NCBI GenBank assembly: GCA_002841275.1
Contig: PHET01000010.1
Location: 1 to 64,000, forward strand
Origin: Actinobacteria bacterium HGW-Actinobacteria-7
Lineage (GTDB): Bacteria > Actinomycetota > Coriobacteriia > Anaerosomatales > PHET01
Direction of reading: 5' to 3'
Length of the DNA: 64,000 nt
The notes beneath the pieces were generated by a model. The model was not told where the DNA came from and ran no database searches. It saw nothing but the letters and a program-made list of their open reading frames with translations. The position numbers and the translations under genes were made by a program. Of this stretch, positions 55,495 through 64,000 are shown in pieces (within the stretch, counting starts at the first letter, position 1; every line of letters starts with the position of its first letter).

Positions 55495-56280
55495 CTAGTG
55501 GGGCGATCGGTCGAGGCGCTGTGCCAGCGCAGCCGCGATGTCGTGCAGCGAGCCGTCGAGATCAGGGTCGACGCCGTACGAGGGCCGACCGTCGCGGTCA
55601 GCGAGGCGCACGGCCTCAGAGAGCGGCAGTGTGCCGAGGAGTGGTATGTCGCCAAGGGCATCTCGCACGAAAAGGGCGTCGTCGGCGTCACGGACCTTGT
55701 TGGCGACAGCGACCACATCTGTGATGCCGAGGTCGGTGGCCAGACGGCGGACTTGATGCGCGGTCTGAACCGAGCGGCCGCCCGGCTCGATGACGACGAT
55801 CAGCACATCGACCGCCTCGGCGGTTCCGCGGCCAAGATGCTCGATACCCGCTTCCATGTCGAGAATCGCGACGTCGTCGCGGTCCACAAGGAGGTGGCGC
55901 ATGAAGGCCTTGAGAAACGTCCCTTCCGAGCACATGCATCCTGAGCCACCGCGCTCCACGGTGCCCATCTTGAGCATGGTCACACCGCCAAAGGTCACAC
56001 CGCAGCGGTCTACCACATCTGAGACGTCGGGGTTGAGGATGAACATGCCACCCTTGCCGGGCGCTGCGCCGGTGCGCTCCTCAATCAGTTCGTCTTCCTC
56101 GACGAGCGGAACGCACGCCGCAGCGGCCTCGGGTGTCGCTCCCAGCGCTATGGCGAGGTTGGCGTCCGGGTCGGCGTCGATGGCGATGACGCGACGGCCC
56201 TCCTCGGCGAACAGGAGTGCGAGCCCCGAGGACAGCGTCGTCTTGCCCACGCCGCCCTTGCCCGAAACTGCGATCTTCAC
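55495..56280 (-). CDS. cooC: CooC-type nickel-insertion ATPase
   Basis: The protein has 261 residues, a MinD/ParA-like P-loop ATPase: GKGGVGKTTLSSGLA at residues 7-21, AIDADPDANL as the switch, and a Cys pair (CMC) in GGSGCMCSEGTF for metal binding. This is the usual CooC/AcsF arrangement and serves maturation of carbon monoxide dehydrogenase or of the A-cluster. It overlaps metF by four bases. Confidence 0.92.
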   Translation of the reverse strand: MKIAVSGKGGVGKTTLSSGLALLFAEEGRRVIAIDADPDANLAIALGATPEAAAACVPLVEEDELIEERTGAAPGKGGMFILNPDVSDVVDRCGVTFGGVTMLKMGTVERGGSGCMCSEGTFLKAFMRHLLVDRDDVAILDMEAGIEHLGRGTAEAVDVLIVVIEPGGRSVQTAHQVRRLATDLGITDVVAVANKVRDADDALFVRDALGDIPLLGTLPLSEAVRLADRDGRPSYGVDPDLDGSLHDIAAALAQRLDRSPH

Positions 56281-57158
56281 GCGATCACCTCCGTCAGTCC
56301 GGCCGCGTCAAGAATCTGCGGCACCAGGTGCTCCGCACCCACGGCCATGATGTGTACGCCATCGCAGACCTCTTTGCACTCGTCGATGAAGCGTGCGGCG
56401 ATCTCGATGCCGGTCTGCTGAGGATTCTCGGATCGTTCGAGCGTGGCAATGATCCCGTCCGGCACCGCGATGCCGGGGATGTTCTTATTCATGAAGTGCG
56501 CCATTCTTGCCGAGCGAAGCACGACCACACCCGCGAGCACCTTCGCGCCCGACTCACGGGCACCGGACATGAAGTGCGCGAATGCCTCGATATCGAAGAC
56601 GGCCTGGGTCTGGAAGTAGCGCGCGCCCGCAGCGATCTTCTTCTCGAACTTGGCAATCTGTGGCTCGAGCGGAACAGAGCCCGGAGTCACCACGGCACCC
56701 GGATAGAACTCAGGTGTGCCGATAAGGTCGTGGCCGGTCATGTCGTGACCGGCGTTGAGGTCTGCGATGACCTTCAGTATCTGCACCGACTCGAGATCGA
56801 ATACCGCCTTCGCCTCGCGGTGGTCGCCAACCACGACGTGGTCGCCGGTCAGCGCAAGCACGGTGGTGATACCCAGTGACGCGGCACCCAGCAGGTCCGA
56901 CTGGATCGCGAGTCGGTTGCGATCACGGCCCGTCACCTGCAACACCGGCTCGAACCCCGCCTGCTTGAGATGGACGCATGCCGCGATGGTAGACAGACGC
57001 ATCACGGCCGCCTGGTTGTCCGTGACGTTGAGCGCATCCACGCGCCCACGCAGCAACTCCGCGGACGCCATCATCGCGGAGACGTCGATGCCCTTTGGAG
57101 GCCCCACCTCCGAGGTGACCGCGAAACGACCTGCTTCAAGCGCCTCGCGCAGGCTCAT
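56277..57158 (-). CDS. metF: Methylenetetrahydrofolate reductase
   Basis: The protein has 293 residues with EVGPPKG near the start, LTGDHV and the FQTQAVFDIEAF and PGIAVPDGI motifs of the TIM-barrel flavoenzyme. It takes methylene-THF to methyl-THF. The GTG/ATG overlaps link it with metV and cooC, and such MetF-MetV pairs do not use NAD(P)H alone but receive electrons from ferredoxin-, Hdr- or Rnf-type partners. Confidence 0.92.
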   Translation of the reverse strand: MSLREALEAGRFAVTSEVGPPKGIDVSAMMASAELLRGRVDALNVTDNQAAVMRLSTIAACVHLKQAGFEPVLQVTGRDRNRLAIQSDLLGAASLGITTVLALTGDHVVVGDHREAKAVFDLESVQILKVIADLNAGHDMTGHDLIGTPEFYPGAVVTPGSVPLEPQIAKFEKKIAAGARYFQTQAVFDIEAFAHFMSGARESGAKVLAGVVVLRSARMAHFMNKNIPGIAVPDGIIATLERSENPQQTGIEIAARFIDECKEVCDGVHIMAVGAEHLVPQILDAAGLTEVIA

Positions 57159-57811
57159 CGCGACTCACCGTGACCCTTGTTCATGTCCCATTCGGGACAG
57201 AGCGTCTTGGCGGCGTTGTCTTTGGGGTCACCGATCGAGCACGCCTTGTCGCGCCCCTGTGCCGCGAGCCGATCGTGGATGAGCACCCAGGCACAGTCGC
57301 GGTCGCCCAGCTCGCAGACACCGTCCTGCACGCCGCCGCACGGGCCGTTCATGATCCCTTTCGCACAGCGGGTGATCGGGCATATGCCTGCGGTCTCACC
57401 CAGCACGCACGAGCCGCACGCGGAGCACTCCGCCTGCCAGCTCCCAAAACCCTTGGACACGCCGATGAACATCGTGTCGAGCGCGGGGTAGACGGGCAGT
57501 TGGCAGTTCTCGGCGATGAAGGCGACGCCGGCGCCACAGCCCATCGAGAGAATCGCGTCGTAGCCACTGGCATCAAGATCTTCGAGGAACTCCGGCTCGC
57601 ATTGACGCTGGACCACATCGCCTTCGAACTGCGCGGTCTCGTGCTTTGCCGAGGAGGCCAGGCTCAATGCGGCCACCAGCGTCTCGACCTCCTTCTCGCC
57701 CCCTGCCAGCGACACTGCCGCGCACGTGTTGCAGCCCACGACAAGCACCCGATGGTGGTGTGCCACCATCGGGCAGATCTCGGCCAGTGGTTTTAGCCTG
57801 ACGACGATCAT
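57155..57811 (-). CDS. metV: MetV, iron-sulfur partner of MetF
   Basis: The protein has 218 residues. Cys-rich C-terminal motifs CSACGSCV, GICPITRCAKG and MNGPCGG are characteristic of MetV; the N-terminal part has VVGCNTCAAVSLAGG. It provides a zinc site and a 4Fe-4S cluster that connect MetF to its electron donor. Both neighbours overlap it by four bases, so it is made together with MetF and the fused electron-transfer protein. Confidence 0.9.
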   Translation of the reverse strand: MIVVRLKPLAEICPMVAHHHRVLVVGCNTCAAVSLAGGEKEVETLVAALSLASSAKHETAQFEGDVVQRQCEPEFLEDLDASGYDAILSMGCGAGVAFIAENCQLPVYPALDTMFIGVSKGFGSWQAECSACGSCVLGETAGICPITRCAKGIMNGPCGGVQDGVCELGDRDCAWVLIHDRLAAQGRDKACSIGDPKDNAAKTLCPEWDMNKGHGESR

Positions 57812-59808
57812 CGCAGGTGCACATCCTCTTCGGGCGCCTCGGTGGTGGCGATGAACCGGTCTTCAAGCCCCAGTTGGCCGAGCATGTCCTTGAGCAGGCT
57901 CACCCTCTGTTCGACAAGCACACGAGCGTGCGGGTAGCGGCAGGTCGCTTCGACGCAACCCGCGAAGACGACACGCGCCGCGCCTGACTGCAACGCCTTG
58001 AGCACTGTGGTCTCGCTTGCGCGCAGCAGACAGGTGGTAGTCATCGTTCTTACCTCGGAGCCGGGCATATCGGGGCGGCTGGGCGTGCAGCCGCAGGCGA
58101 ACACGAGCGTCGTGTCCTCACCGGCCCCTTCGAGAGCGCGCTGGGTGCGGATACCCATCTCCTCTTCCGAATGGCCCTCGAGGCTGATCGCCTGTGCCGG
58201 GCACTGGCTGGCACAGGCGCCGCAGGCGTGACACATGTCGGCGTCGAAGTAGAGGAAGCCGCCGGCCTTGACCATGGGCGCGTGATGCGGGCACACACGC
58301 ATGCAGGTCAAACACGAGGCGCACTTCTCGTGTGAAAGCCGGGCACCGGTCGCGCAGCCCAGACACCGCTGCGCTTCTCGGGCGGCCTCATACTCGGTGT
58401 AGCCCTGTTCGATCTCTTCGAAGTTGCGAACCGCCTCATAGAACTCGAGCTTCTCCATTTGGATGCGCCGCTTCGGCTCGATCTTCGACTTCATGGAGTC
58501 CGGTACCGAGCCAAGCGCCTCTGCACCCTCGGCAAGCTGCTCGAGCCTCGAGGTGTCCTGAGTCAGGTCCCGAATGACGTACGCGGCGACCTTGTGGCCA
58601 TCGGCGATTGCGTCGATGACCTTGGTCGGGCCGTTGACGACGTCTCCGGCGGCGTAGACACCCGGCTCGCTGGCCCGCATCGTATCCGCGTCGATGACGA
58701 TTCCGCCCCGAGGCGTGAGCTCGAGCCCAAGGGCAGCGACATCGGCGGACTGACCGGTCGCGAAGATCACGGTATCGGCCGCGAAACGGATCGTCTCGGA
58801 CTCATCGAACTGTGGGGCGAAACGGCGCTGGGAGTCGAAGACCGCGGTGCAGCGCCGTGCATCGAGGCCGCACACGCCGTCCTCCTCAGTCGCGACCTCT
58901 GTCGGGCCCCACGAGCAGTCGACCTTGATACCTTCCTGGCGCGCCTCCCAGACCTCATCGGCTGAGGCGGGCATCTCCTCGCTACTCTCCAGGCAGACGA
59001 CCTGGACCTCGCGTGCGCCCAATCGGCGGGCGGTGCGTGCGACGTCCATCGCGACGTTTCCGCCGCCGACGACCACGACCTTCGCGCCCAGCGCCGGTCG
59101 CTCGCCACACGCGGCCGCCGCGAGGAAGCTGAGTGCCGCGAGCACCTGTGGCGCGTCTGCGCCGGGAATCGGAAGCGCGCGGCTACCCTGAAGGCCGGTG
59201 GTGACCACAACGGCGTCATGGCGCATCCGCAGCTCGGCCACGGTGACGTCCGTGCCGATGCTCACGTCCGTCTCGACCTCGATGCCCAACGAGAGGATGT
59301 AGTCGAGGTCCTTGTCCAGCGCGTAGTCCGGCAACCGGTAGTTGGGGATGCCGTAGCGCAGCATGCCGCCCAGCTTGGGCTTGGCATCGTAGATGGTGAC
59401 CAGGAAGCCTGCCATCGCCAGGTCATAGGCGGCGGTAAGCCCCGCAGGGCCCCCGCCGACCACGCCTGCCGAGAAGCCCAGCCGCGCGAGCGGCACCGGT
59501 GAGGGATAGGCACCGAAGTCGGCGGCCGCGCGCTTGAGCTGCGCGATCGCGATCGGCTCATCGAGGTTGCAACGGCGGCAGCCCGCTTCGCACGGGCGCA
59601 AACAGACGCGGCCGCACACCGAGGGAAGCGGGTTTCGTTCCAATACCGTCTCGAGCGCGTCGGTGTAGCGGCCCTCGGCGATGGCCATGAGGTAGCCGGG
59701 CACGTCGATGTAGACCGGGCACTTCGCCCGGCATGGCGCGTAGACCCGCTGCCTCTCGGAGCCAAAGGCCAGGGTGTCGTTCGCGGACGCTGTCGGCACT
59801 GTTCTCAC
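57808..59808 (-). CDS. Fused GltD/NfnB-like flavoprotein with HdrA-type ferredoxin and MvhD-like domains
   Basis: The protein has 666 residues from a GTG after AGGGA at 59808; the longer frame runs into acsC. Order: an N-terminal Fe-S helical domain (CRAKCPVYIDVPGYL then CGRVCLRPCEAGCRR), an FAD fold (GGGPAGLTAAYD), an NAD(P) fold (VVGGGNVAMDVARTA), then two 4Fe-4S clusters (CASCLTCMRVC and CHACGACASQC) and a C-terminal MvhD-like region from about 560 (ACGCTPSR and FAGCVEATCRYPH). The neighbours are metV and metF, which need an electron donor, so this could be that donor, perhaps by flavin-based bifurcation. This combination in one chain is unusual and I have no exact precedent. Confidence 0.85.
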   Translation of the reverse strand: MRTVPTASANDTLAFGSERQRVYAPCRAKCPVYIDVPGYLMAIAEGRYTDALETVLERNPLPSVCGRVCLRPCEAGCRRCNLDEPIAIAQLKRAAADFGAYPSPVPLARLGFSAGVVGGGPAGLTAAYDLAMAGFLVTIYDAKPKLGGMLRYGIPNYRLPDYALDKDLDYILSLGIEVETDVSIGTDVTVAELRMRHDAVVVTTGLQGSRALPIPGADAPQVLAALSFLAAAACGERPALGAKVVVVGGGNVAMDVARTARRLGAREVQVVCLESSEEMPASADEVWEARQEGIKVDCSWGPTEVATEEDGVCGLDARRCTAVFDSQRRFAPQFDESETIRFAADTVIFATGQSADVAALGLELTPRGGIVIDADTMRASEPGVYAAGDVVNGPTKVIDAIADGHKVAAYVIRDLTQDTSRLEQLAEGAEALGSVPDSMKSKIEPKRRIQMEKLEFYEAVRNFEEIEQGYTEYEAAREAQRCLGCATGARLSHEKCASCLTCMRVCPHHAPMVKAGGFLYFDADMCHACGACASQCPAQAISLEGHSEEEMGIRTQRALEGAGEDTTLVFACGCTPSRPDMPGSEVRTMTTTCLLRASETTVLKALQSGAARVVFAGCVEATCRYPHARVLVEQRVSLLKDMLGQLGLEDRFIATTEAPEEDVHLR

Positions 59809-59822
59809 CGCCGGGTTCCCTG

Positions 59823-61169
59823 CTACCCGGCCCTGCGGCGAAGGAATGCGGGGATGTCGGAGGCCTCGTAGGGCCCGACCACAACGTTCCAGCCGTCCAG
59901 CTCCTCGGCGAGTTCGCCCGATATCTGCGCGACCGCTCCCGGGATGATGATCTCGCGATGGGACAGCGTCCCGGCCATCCCTGAGTCCTTCACGAACTTG
60001 GCGATGCGCTCGGGGACGAACTTGCCCGCGGCCCACGCGGTGAGCACCGAGAGGCCCTCGGCATCAACCACGCCCAGATACGCGGGCTGCTTGCCGCCTT
60101 CGATCTCCCCAGCCACGATGAAGTATGTGAGCGAGAAGTTGGTGGTGACGAAGAACGGTGCATCGGGGCCGGGGTTGTTGATCGGATAGATCTTGGCCTC
60201 AGCCTGCATCGGGCGCTGAGGGTCGGTGTAGAGGTTCTGCCGCAGCACAAGCAGTGGCAGCATCCGCCAAGGCTCAGCGCCGGTGAGCACGATGATGCTG
60301 GCGTACGAGCCCACGTCCGCGGCGGCGTAGGTGGTCTCGAGCAGCTCGTCGCCACCGGCATGCGCCCCCGGAAACGCGATGACCGGGTAGCCCAGCGCCG
60401 CGACCTTCTTCTGGAGCGCAGCGCGCCGAGCGAAGGTGCGATCGCGAAACGCCTTTCCTTCCGAGGAGGGCGCGCTGTCGATGACGATATCGGTCAGACC
60501 GGCAGCGGTGGCTTTCTCGGTCAACTCCATGACCGCTGCGAGGCCTTCGGCGCGCACGACCACCGGACACGCCTTGGACTTGGCCAGCGCGAAGACCTGA
60601 TCGGCGTTCGCGGTGGTGGCGCCGCAGATCAGCGGCTTTGAGTCGCCCACAGCATCGAGCGCCGCGGTCAGCTCGGCCACATCGTCAGTCTGTAGCACCA
60701 GCGGCAGGTCGCAGGCCGCATGTATGCGCGAAACCACGGCGGCATAGCGCGCAGCATCGCTGCTGCCCACCACCGAGACGAACCCACAGCGCAACCGCTG
60801 CTGGACGCGCTCGAAGTCTGCCGCGAGCGCGGCCGCCACGGTGGCGTCGATCGTCTCGTCGCTCTCACTGGCCGACACGGCCACGCCGATGGCGCACGGG
60901 TGCACGAACGTCTTGTCGTGACGGAAGAGCACCGTCTCCTCGCCCACCGTGAAGGCGGCCTCTCCCGTGCCAACCGTGACCTTGCGCATGGGCGGCGCAG
61001 ACGCCTCTGACAGTGCGGCCGTGGCCTCTTCCGAGACGTGCGGGCACGACGCCAGTTCGGCCTGCCCCTGCGCCAGCTTCATCGCGAATGCGAGGCACGT
61101 CGGCACGCCGCAGTCACCACAGTTGGTCTTTGGGAGCTGCTTGAAGATCTCTATGCCGCTCAGGCCCAT
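59823..61169 (-). CDS. acsC: Corrinoid/iron-sulfur protein large subunit
   Basis: The protein has 448 residues from an ATG 9 bases after GAAGGAG. KTNCGDCGVPTCLAFAM with a further Cys in ASCPHVS is the low-potential 4Fe-4S cluster of CFeSP gamma, near residues 16-41. The remainder is the TIM barrel and the B12-binding C-terminal part. It carries the methyl group from AcsE to AcsB. Its small subunit AcsD is usually next to it; no acsD is present between acsB and fdhA here. Confidence 0.93.
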   Translation of the reverse strand: MGLSGIEIFKQLPKTNCGDCGVPTCLAFAMKLAQGQAELASCPHVSEEATAALSEASAPPMRKVTVGTGEAAFTVGEETVLFRHDKTFVHPCAIGVAVSASESDETIDATVAAALAADFERVQQRLRCGFVSVVGSSDAARYAAVVSRIHAACDLPLVLQTDDVAELTAALDAVGDSKPLICGATTANADQVFALAKSKACPVVVRAEGLAAVMELTEKATAAGLTDIVIDSAPSSEGKAFRDRTFARRAALQKKVAALGYPVIAFPGAHAGGDELLETTYAAADVGSYASIIVLTGAEPWRMLPLLVLRQNLYTDPQRPMQAEAKIYPINNPGPDAPFFVTTNFSLTYFIVAGEIEGGKQPAYLGVVDAEGLSVLTAWAAGKFVPERIAKFVKDSGMAGTLSHREIIIPGAVAQISGELAEELDGWNVVVGPYEASDIPAFLRRRAG

Positions 61170-61222
61170 CGGGGATCACTCCTTCTCAAGTCACACTGCG
61201 GTCGCTCACCGGTGCGAATCAT

Positions 61223-63406
61223 CTAGAACATCGGGTCCATGGACAGGGCGGGATGGTTCACGTTTGTGAGGAACTCGAGTACCGCGTCTTCGGTGTCACC
61301 GACGGTCTCATCGGCGATCTTGTCCAGGAAATCCGGGTCACCCATCTCGTCGAAGCGAGGCTGCAGCAATGCGCGCATGGCCTCCTTGAGCTCCTTGGGC
61401 ATCCATACGACGCGGGACAGTCCACCCTCCGCCGACATGAACTTCTTGCTGTGGATGTAGCCGCGCCCGATGCCCATGAATCCCGGCGACTGGACGCCGC
61501 CGCCCACCATGCCGGCGAGCGTGGAGAACTTCATGCCCGACGGGGTCATGCCGGGGAACTCGCGGTTCACGATCATCACGCCGTTGCACATGGGCATGAG
61601 CGCGATGATCGCCATGAAGCACCCACAGCTCGTCATGGGGTTCTCCATCAACGAGTAGCAGGTCATGCGTTCAACCGCACCGCCGCTCTTCTCGGCGATG
61701 AACTTGTTGACGCCTTCCCACTCACCAGCAAGCGAGGAGATGCAGGCGCCCTTCTCGATGGGCTGGTTGGGGCCGGTGGGGTTGAGCTCGTTGGAGGCCT
61801 TGGCGTCGAGCCAGTTGTAGGCACCGCACAGGCCCAACCGCTCAGGAGTGACCACGCAGATGTGGGTCGGGGCGAAGCTCTGGCACAGCGAGCACGAGTA
61901 GAAGATGTCGACCGAGTCGTCGACCAGCTCGGCCATACGCGCGTCGCGCACTTCATAGGTCTGGCGTGCGATCGCGAGCATCTCGTCGACCTTGTCCTGC
62001 TCGGTGTAGATGGTGACCTGGACCTTGTCGACGATCGCCTCGAAGTCATCGAGGAGCTTCGCGTGCAACAGGTCGCCCAGGTGGTGGAAGCGGAACCCCT
62101 TCTCCTTGGCGGCAGTCGAGATGCGCAACCACATCAGGTCGCGCTGCCCCATGTGCAAGACTCCCTCGGCGAAGTTCATGAGGTGGTGGAACTGGCGCTC
62201 GATGACCGGCTCGAAGTCCGACTGCATCTTGCGGCCTGCCACGTCGACCACGATGGCGAGCGGCACAAGGCTGCCCGGTTCGAACTCGTCGAGTTCGGGG
62301 CCTACGACCTCGATCTTGCCGTCGGTGACCTCGCTCGCATCCAGCGTGCGCACGAACTCGAACGCTGTCGTCCGCTGGCCACCCGACTCGGCGTACGTGT
62401 CCTCTTTGCGGACACGCTCACCCTCGAATGCGGGACCGTACGAGACCGGGATGGGCATCTCGGTGACCTTGATCTTCAGACCGCGGACCTCGATGGCCTT
62501 CTGCACCAGCTCGTCACAGCCGATGTTGCTGACGACGTGCTCGTAGGTGCAGACGCCTGTGGGAAGGATCTGCGGGATATCGCTCGTGGCGATCGTGGGG
62601 AACCCGTAGCTGATCGCCCCGGCGGCGGTCGCATACCACTCGTCGGTGACCTCCCCCATCGCCAGCACGAATGCGAACACACGGCTCTTGTTGTAGGCGA
62701 GGATGCGCTCGTAGTCGCCCGGCTGCACGCCGCCGAAGGCCATCGCCGCGCGTGTGGCGAACCCTACCGAGTAGATCTGGCTGTAGACCTCTTCGCCGAA
62801 GGGCACCAGACGCGTGTCCCATCCCAGCTGGATGCCTTCCTCGGCAAGCTGCGCTCCGAAGGAACGGCCCTCGGTCTGGCCGGCCATGAAGACGTAGAGC
62901 ATCTTCTCCTGCATCTCGCGAGCGAGTCTGACCGCCGTGGCGTTGTCCGGAGCCGCGCCGACCACCGCGGCAAACCCGGGCGCGGAGCCGTCGACGAACT
63001 CGACACCCTTGGCGCGCATGATCACGTCGTCTGCCGCACCCAACCACAGGTCGGTCACGGGCGGCGGAGCATTGTCGATGTAGTTGAGCGCCTCGTGGCA
63101 CTCCTCGGCGAGCAGCGTCGCGATGCCGGCGTCCAGCGTTCCTCCCAGGTAGGGCAGGTGGAGCTTCTCGGTGGGCACCTCGGGCAGCAGGTCGCGGGCG
63201 TAGTCGAGCACCCGGTCCATGTCCGAAAGGCGCTCGACCTTCTCGCCCGTCAGGCCGTAGATGACCGGCAGGTAGTAGCCGGTGTTGGGCAGCTCGACCG
63301 CGTGATCGGCGCCGAAACTCTCCTTGGCGCGGGCGAGCTTGGCCTCGGTCTTGCCGAAGATCGAATGTGCGCCGCGGATCGCGGCAGACGCGATGATCTT
63401 AGACAC
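61223..63406 (-). CDS. acsB: Acetyl-CoA synthase, CO-methylating
   Basis: The protein has 727 residues from a GTG after GGAGGGAG. All six A-cluster Cys are present: Cys505 and Cys508 (CSLCQSF), Cys517 (HICVV), Cys527 (LCGAYNW), Cys594 and Cys596 (SCGCF), offset by one from Moorella (506, 509, 518, 528, 595, 597). Thus an intact Ni-Ni-[4Fe-4S] A-cluster is expected. It combines CO, methyl and CoA into acetyl-CoA. The start overlaps the end of acsA by eight bases, which fits the CODH/ACS complex. Confidence 0.96.
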   Translation of the reverse strand: MSKIIASAAIRGAHSIFGKTEAKLARAKESFGADHAVELPNTGYYLPVIYGLTGEKVERLSDMDRVLDYARDLLPEVPTEKLHLPYLGGTLDAGIATLLAEECHEALNYIDNAPPPVTDLWLGAADDVIMRAKGVEFVDGSAPGFAAVVGAAPDNATAVRLAREMQEKMLYVFMAGQTEGRSFGAQLAEEGIQLGWDTRLVPFGEEVYSQIYSVGFATRAAMAFGGVQPGDYERILAYNKSRVFAFVLAMGEVTDEWYATAAGAISYGFPTIATSDIPQILPTGVCTYEHVVSNIGCDELVQKAIEVRGLKIKVTEMPIPVSYGPAFEGERVRKEDTYAESGGQRTTAFEFVRTLDASEVTDGKIEVVGPELDEFEPGSLVPLAIVVDVAGRKMQSDFEPVIERQFHHLMNFAEGVLHMGQRDLMWLRISTAAKEKGFRFHHLGDLLHAKLLDDFEAIVDKVQVTIYTEQDKVDEMLAIARQTYEVRDARMAELVDDSVDIFYSCSLCQSFAPTHICVVTPERLGLCGAYNWLDAKASNELNPTGPNQPIEKGACISSLAGEWEGVNKFIAEKSGGAVERMTCYSLMENPMTSCGCFMAIIALMPMCNGVMIVNREFPGMTPSGMKFSTLAGMVGGGVQSPGFMGIGRGYIHSKKFMSAEGGLSRVVWMPKELKEAMRALLQPRFDEMGDPDFLDKIADETVGDTEDAVLEFLTNVNHPALSMDPMF

Positions 63407-64000
63407 TGAGCTCCCTCCTCATGTCCATGTCGAACAGCACGCGCTCGGCTGCGACGTCGATCTTGAGTGCTTTGCGGGCCCCGTCGATGAGATCCAGCGT
63501 GGCGACGACCATGTCGTGGGGTTCCTGGATGAAGCGCAGGCTCCCTCCGTACCGTTCTGTCCAGCCGGAGATCATGTACTCCTCGACAACCGGTGAGTTC
63601 GCGACCGGTGAGCCGACCCCGCCGAAGATGACGTGCGCCCCGGAACCAACCGCATAGGTGGCGATCTCGAGCGCCTTTTCCGAGAACCACTCGGGCGAGA
63701 GCGCTACCGCAGGCAACCCCGCGATGTCGTCGCCCAGACCGCCGGTGGCTGCGACGTCGGCGAGCACTGTGAGGATGCGCGAGTTGTCCACGCACGACCC
63801 CATGTGCAGAACCGGCGGGATGCCAAGTGCCTCGCACACCTCATGAAGCGACTCGCCCGCGAACTCGGCGGTCTCGGGTGTGAGCAGACCGTGCTTGCCG
63901 CTGGTGATCGCGGCGCAGCCGGTCACCACCACAAGCACGTTGTTGGCGATCAGCTCGCGTACGACGTTGACCACCGCGTAGTCTTGCACCGCGCGCGGGC
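63399..64000 (-). CDS. acsA: Carbon monoxide dehydrogenase catalytic subunit, C-terminal part
   Basis: The frame is open to the right edge of the window, so only about 200 C-terminal residues are seen. VVTGCAAITSGKHGL, HMGSCVDNSR and the IFGGVGSPVANS motif are typical of CooS/AcsA and include C-cluster Cys ligands. It reduces CO2 to CO for AcsB and lies directly upstream of it with an eight-base overlap. The N-terminal B and D clusters are outside the window. Confidence 0.93.
   Translation of the reverse strand, partial: PRAVQDYAVVNVVRELIANNVLVVVTGCAAITSGKHGLLTPETAEFAGESLHEVCEALGIPPVLHMGSCVDNSRILTVLADVAATGGLGDDIAGLPAVALSPEWFSEKALEIATYAVGSGAHVIFGGVGSPVANSPVVEEYMISGWTERYGGSLRFIQEPHDMVVATLDLIDGARKALKIDVAAERVLFDMDMRRELSV

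Noticed and set aside
61253-63409. 718-codon open frame on the plus strand opposite acsB
   Set aside because: It is a codon-bias shadow of acsB: no ribosome site, no recognisable domain, and acsB has all its cluster ligands. The same applies to long plus-strand frames at 3435-4376, 5117-6124, 16987-18747, 20929-22026, 22415-23755 and 37165-38532.

Overview
The window looks like a chromosomal segment of a high-GC, strictly anaerobic actinobacterium. A Coriobacteriia/Anaerosomatales (OPB41-like) lineage is my best guess; it is inferred from gene content and base composition, not from a marker gene. Evidence for the lifestyle is a Wood-Ljungdahl operon with a selenocysteine formate dehydrogenase, four multiheme c-type cytochromes, and complete leucine/isoleucine/valine and serine biosynthesis. 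I found no rRNA, tRNA, CRISPR array, transposase or integrase.

Layout. 1-2563 (+): three translationally coupled genes of unknown role: a partial small protein, a HAD domain fused to a membrane module that resembles the Pycsar-effector TM domain, and a radical SAM protein. 2684-7751 (-): FAH-family hydrolase, cimA, ilvE, leuB, leuD. 7854-18753: an 11-kb envelope and electron-transfer block with two paralogous 7-heme cytochromes at its edges, and an NHL propeller, a TPR protein, lipoproteins and a 10-heme plus 12-heme membrane cytochrome pair between them. The block sits between leuC and leuD and so splits the leucine operon. 19189-30377 (-): leuC, leuA (with a candidate leader peptide), serA, a class-V aminotransferase, ilvC, ilvN, ilvB and ilvD, headed by a promoter and a T-box riboswitch with a probable Leu CTC specifier.

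30506-33543: small secreted protein, TolB-like propeller, NarL-type response regulator, and an XRE regulator behind a perfect CRP-type palindrome. 33581-38590 (-): a cluster that probably makes 2-oxoglutarate. It holds a homocitrate/Re-citrate synthase-like enzyme, a LeuCD-type aconitase whose large subunit appears to start at CTG, and an isocitrate dehydrogenase, preceded by a promoter overlapping a perfect inverted repeat. 38616-49510: housekeeping genes (YgjP-type metalloprotease, rlmKL, NlpC/P60-like protein, NYN RNase), a glucokinase-TreT-OtsAB carbohydrate group, a glutaredoxin, a beta-hydroxyacid dehydrogenase and a small zinc-ribbon protein.

49529-64000 (-): Wood-Ljungdahl operon, in transcription order acsA (cut by the window end), acsB, acsC, a GltD/HdrA/MvhD-like fusion, metV, metF, cooC-type ATPase, acsE, nuoE-like, nuoF-like, and fdhA. 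fdhA reads through an in-frame TGA as selenocysteine, with a SECIS hairpin whose apical loop matches that of E. coli fdhF. Together these would reduce CO2 to formate, carry methyl-THF to the corrinoid protein and form acetyl-CoA. The corrinoid small subunit acsD and the formyl-THF-level enzymes are not in the window.

Most promising for novelty: the HAD-membrane/radical SAM cassette at the left edge, the fused flavin/Fe-S electron partner beside metVF, and the cytochrome block with possible filament-forming cytochromes. Start sites were chosen by Shine-Dalgarno spacing, overlap with the upstream gene, and where the recognisable domain begins.
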